This document shows, in pieces, positions 30,028 through 32,394 of a DNA stretch of 32,394 bases (position 1 is its first letter; every line of letters begins with the position of its first letter). The notes under the pieces were generated by a model, which made no database searches, was not told where the DNA came from, and was given only the letters and a program-made list of their open reading frames with translations. Source of the stretch: Priapulus caudatus (lineage: Eukaryota > Priapulida > Priapulimorpha > Priapulimorphida > Priapulidae); NCBI RefSeq assembly GCF_000485595.1, contig NW_014577211.1, forward strand, positions 127,894 through 160,287, in the 5' to 3' direction. The translations under genes were made by a program, and so were the position numbers.

Positions 30028-30830
30028 AACACGGCGGTGAGTACTGCGGGCGAAGGACAACGAAAGCGATACCACATAATTCGTGTAATTGGGGATCTAC
30101 TAATCACCGCGAATAATGGCTTGATATTAGAACAGCAGTCGGTATAAAAAAACACACGTGCGTCATTCCAGCAAGTGTTTTTTTGACAAAGCGCGACAGC
30201 GTAGTCGCGAGGGCTTGTAGTTTAGATCAGCGCGATCTTTGTAAATTTTTTTTGGCGAAATATTGCATTTCAGACTCCAACGAACTATTAAGGATTAGTT
30301 TTATCATCGAAAATCACGCTAAGGTTATTCTTTTTATTCAAGATGCGCGTTGCGTCGATTGTTTTTACCGCGTTCAAAAAACGCAGTTTTCGGTGCCGGT
30401 TTGTCGTGAATGGTTCGGCCGTACCCCTGACCATCTGCATGGCCCTGCATTGATATCAATGTGTGCATTCCAATGGAACATGCGCGAGGAAAAACATGGT
30501 TGCTAGATCCATCACGACATACTGTACGTATAAAAAAAAAAAAAATACGAGGGAGCGTATGTCATTATCTGGAGTTTTGGATTCAGGAGGACGGGGAGGA
30601 ATGGAGGGAGGAGGAGGATGGGGGTGGCGTGCTGTAGTAGTGTATACGTCAGTGTAATGTAATAAAAAGGAAAAAAAAAAAAAAAACTGGCGTGGTCACG
30701 GTTCCCTGCCAGTGGCGTGTAAAAAAACGACGCGATGAGAGAGTGAAACATTTAATATATCTTCAATGACGATGACAGCGCTCGACTTCGTTATATGTGT
30801 ATGATGGCTAACGGATTGTAGTTTCTGTCC
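30028..30830. other. Gene-free segment with one unassigned open frame
   Basis: A plus-strand frame of 107 codons at 30,183-30,506 (starts MTKRDSVVARACSLDQ) has balanced composition but resembles no protein I recognise. It has no flanking exon signals I can support. Poly-A runs are at 30,531-30,545 and 30,670-30,687. Confidence 0.3.
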
Positions 30831-30839
30831 TGTGTATCT

Positions 30840-31185
30840 TGTCTGTGTGTCTGTCTGTGCTGTGCTGTGCTGTGGCTGTGGCTGTGCTGTGCTGGTGTGT
30901 GTGTGTGTGTGTGGTGTGTGTGTGTGTGTGCGGTGTGTGTGTGTGTGTGGTTGTTGTGTGCGTGTGTGGCGTAACGTGTGTGTGTTGTGGTGTGTGTGTG
31001 CTGTGCGTATGTGTGTGTGGTGCTGTGCGTGGTGTGTGTGTCGTGTGTGTGTGTGTGGTGTGTGTGCCGTGTGTGTGTGTGTGTGTGATGTGTGTGTGAC
31101 TAGATGTGTGTGTGTGTGCGTGTGTGTCGTGTGGTGCTGTGCTGTGTGGTGTGGTGTGTGTGTGGTGCGTGTGTGTGTGTGTCTT
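30840..31185. repeat. (GT)n / TGTGCTG repeat cluster
   Basis: About 350 bp of GTGTGT with CTGTGCTGTG and CGTGTG interruptions. It gives Cys/Val-rich artefactual frames. Confidence 0.95.
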
Positions 31186-31261
31186 TATTATATTAGCTGT
31201 TTTGGGCGGGTTTTCTTATTTCGTTCATAGACTCATTCATTCGATTGCTCTATTCGTTAAT

Positions 31262-31405
31262 TCGTGCGTGCGTACGTGCGTGCGTACGTGCGTGCGTACG
31301 TGTGTGCGTGCGTGCTTGTGTTCGTTCGTTCATTCGGGGTCGGTCGGCCATTCGTTTATTTGTTCAATCGCCCATTCATTCATTCGTTTGCTTGTTCCTT
31401 CGTTC
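31262..31405. repeat. GTGC/GTAC and TTCG/TTCA tetranucleotide repeats
   Basis: GCGTACGTGCGTGCGTACGT comes first and then TTCGTTCGTTCATTC-type units. It is a degenerate tetranucleotide array. Confidence 0.85.
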
Positions 31406-32394
31406 TAACGTATATTTAACCTAGTTACACAGTTGTTCATAACGTAGCGTGCATGTTAATGAGAGGTACAGCGTTTGCATACAATTAGTGCTTATAAAAT
31501 AGTCATAATTCATTATTCTTCATGAATTTTAATATTTTATGGGCTAGAGCCGTCCTACATTAATTATAATGAATCAGTAATGTTGACCGTAGGTCACTTT
31601 CAGAGGCGCGCGCGAGTTTATCTCGATGTATGCGGGGCGTGCGGTAAGCCAAGTCATGGTCGGCTAGATCCTCAAACGAATACATGCAGGTAGGAACGTT
31701 CATGCCGCGGCACATCCGCGTGCTCGTACGTGGCCGGACGCACACAGAACACGCACACACACTGCGCCGCCACCGCACACTCACAACACAGCACACACAC
31801 ACAACACAACACACAGCACACACACACACACATCACACGCGCGCGCGCGCCGCGCGACTCACACACACACACACACACACACACAGCACACACACACAAC
31901 ATGCTAATTGCTCAGTGTTACTGCAATCAGGCACGGGGCTAAATCGAGTTATACTCAGTGAAACACCAAGCTATAGCGGCTCCATCTCGCGGCCCGTGTT
32001 TTTGCGCCCACAACGCAAGCGACCAGCAGTCATAATAATGCGGCTGCGACAGCGTATTAAGTGCTCCTGCTAAGAGTATTGTAGATCCTTTCCACACAAA
32101 GCAAGATCGTAGGCGGCGATGGCGTTACGCGACAATGATTACACGGGGGATCCAAGAAATTTCGAAGAGCCTGGCCATTAGACTTTAACGCGTAGTATGC
32201 GGTTACAGTAAATCGTGATTAAAATTATTGTCGTTTCGATGGCGACCGGGGGATAAATTAGGAAGTTAAAGTGCGTTAGAGATTTGCGATGCGGCAAGAA
32301 CGATCAACTAAAGGCAGCAACGTGTTAACTGACGTCATAAGTTAGCAGCATCAGCAACAGACTCTCGTGATTCTTATGGGCGCTATATATTTGC
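31406..32394. other. Gene-free right end, with (CA)n at 31,738-31,900
   Basis: Apart from the CA/CGCG microsatellite at ~31,738-31,900 the sequence appears unique. No open frame is recognisable, and no repeat or RNA gene was identified. Confidence 0.5.

Noticed and set aside
30183-30506. Possible 107-residue gene
   Set aside because: Composition is normal, but there is no recognisable similarity, signal or splice context. It is kept only as an unassigned open frame in a gene-free segment.
30832-31230. Cysteine/valine-rich frame resembling a small secreted cysteine-rich peptide
   Set aside because: It is a direct reading of the (GT)n repeat. Similar artefacts occur at 22,332-22,871, 28,678-29,126 and 31,560-31,902.

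Overview
The window is animal (metazoan) nuclear DNA. It has a multi-exon gene with GT-AG introns, arrays of simple repeats and minisatellites, and short inverted-repeat transposon relics. There is no prokaryotic gene organisation. The species cannot be named. The protein resembles invertebrate neuroglian and the vertebrate L1CAM family, and the DNA looks like a repeat-rich, probably marine, invertebrate. A short TTAGGG-type run fits a non-arthropod, but only weakly.

One gene accounts for all recognisable coding sequence. It lies on the minus strand and encodes the N-terminal ~60% of a neuroglian/L1CAM-type cell-adhesion receptor. The start codon and signal peptide are at 23,671-23,673. Reading leftwards, the exons encode Ig1 (two exons), Ig2 (two), Ig3 (two), Ig4 (two), Ig5 (two), Ig6 (two), FN3-1 and the beginning of FN3-2, at 68. 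The rest of the gene (remaining FN3 domains, transmembrane segment, ankyrin-binding tail) lies beyond the left edge. Reading frames agree across every junction except around the second Ig5 exon (4515-~4685).

Layout: 1-3,270 holds clean exons separated by minisatellite-filled introns. From ~3,270 to 16,579 the sequence has the insertion-rich texture of unpolished long reads; this block holds a damaged Ig5 exon, a ~5 kb array of a 20-bp unit, and a corrupted second copy of the next ~5.8 kb. A run of exactly 25 Ns follows (16,580-16,604). From 16,605 to 23,800 lies the clean version of that sequence with exons Ig5 to signal peptide and several MITE-like elements. From 23,800 to 32,394 is upstream gene-free DNA: unique AT-rich sequence, small inverted-repeat elements, a ~540-bp dimeric tandem repeat (26.2-28.1 kb), and dense microsatellites.

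The main conclusions are these. (1) 10,030-16,579 is very probably a false duplication of 16,605-~22,400 created at an assembly gap, not real tandem exons. (2) Several introns are largely tandem arrays, and at least two arrays incorporate the adjacent splice site plus some exon sequence, giving tandem duplicated 3' and 5' splice sites. (3) The upstream region has a dimeric satellite with NRF1-like GCGCATGCGC cores and a tiny palindromic insertion. I see no undescribed multi-gene system.
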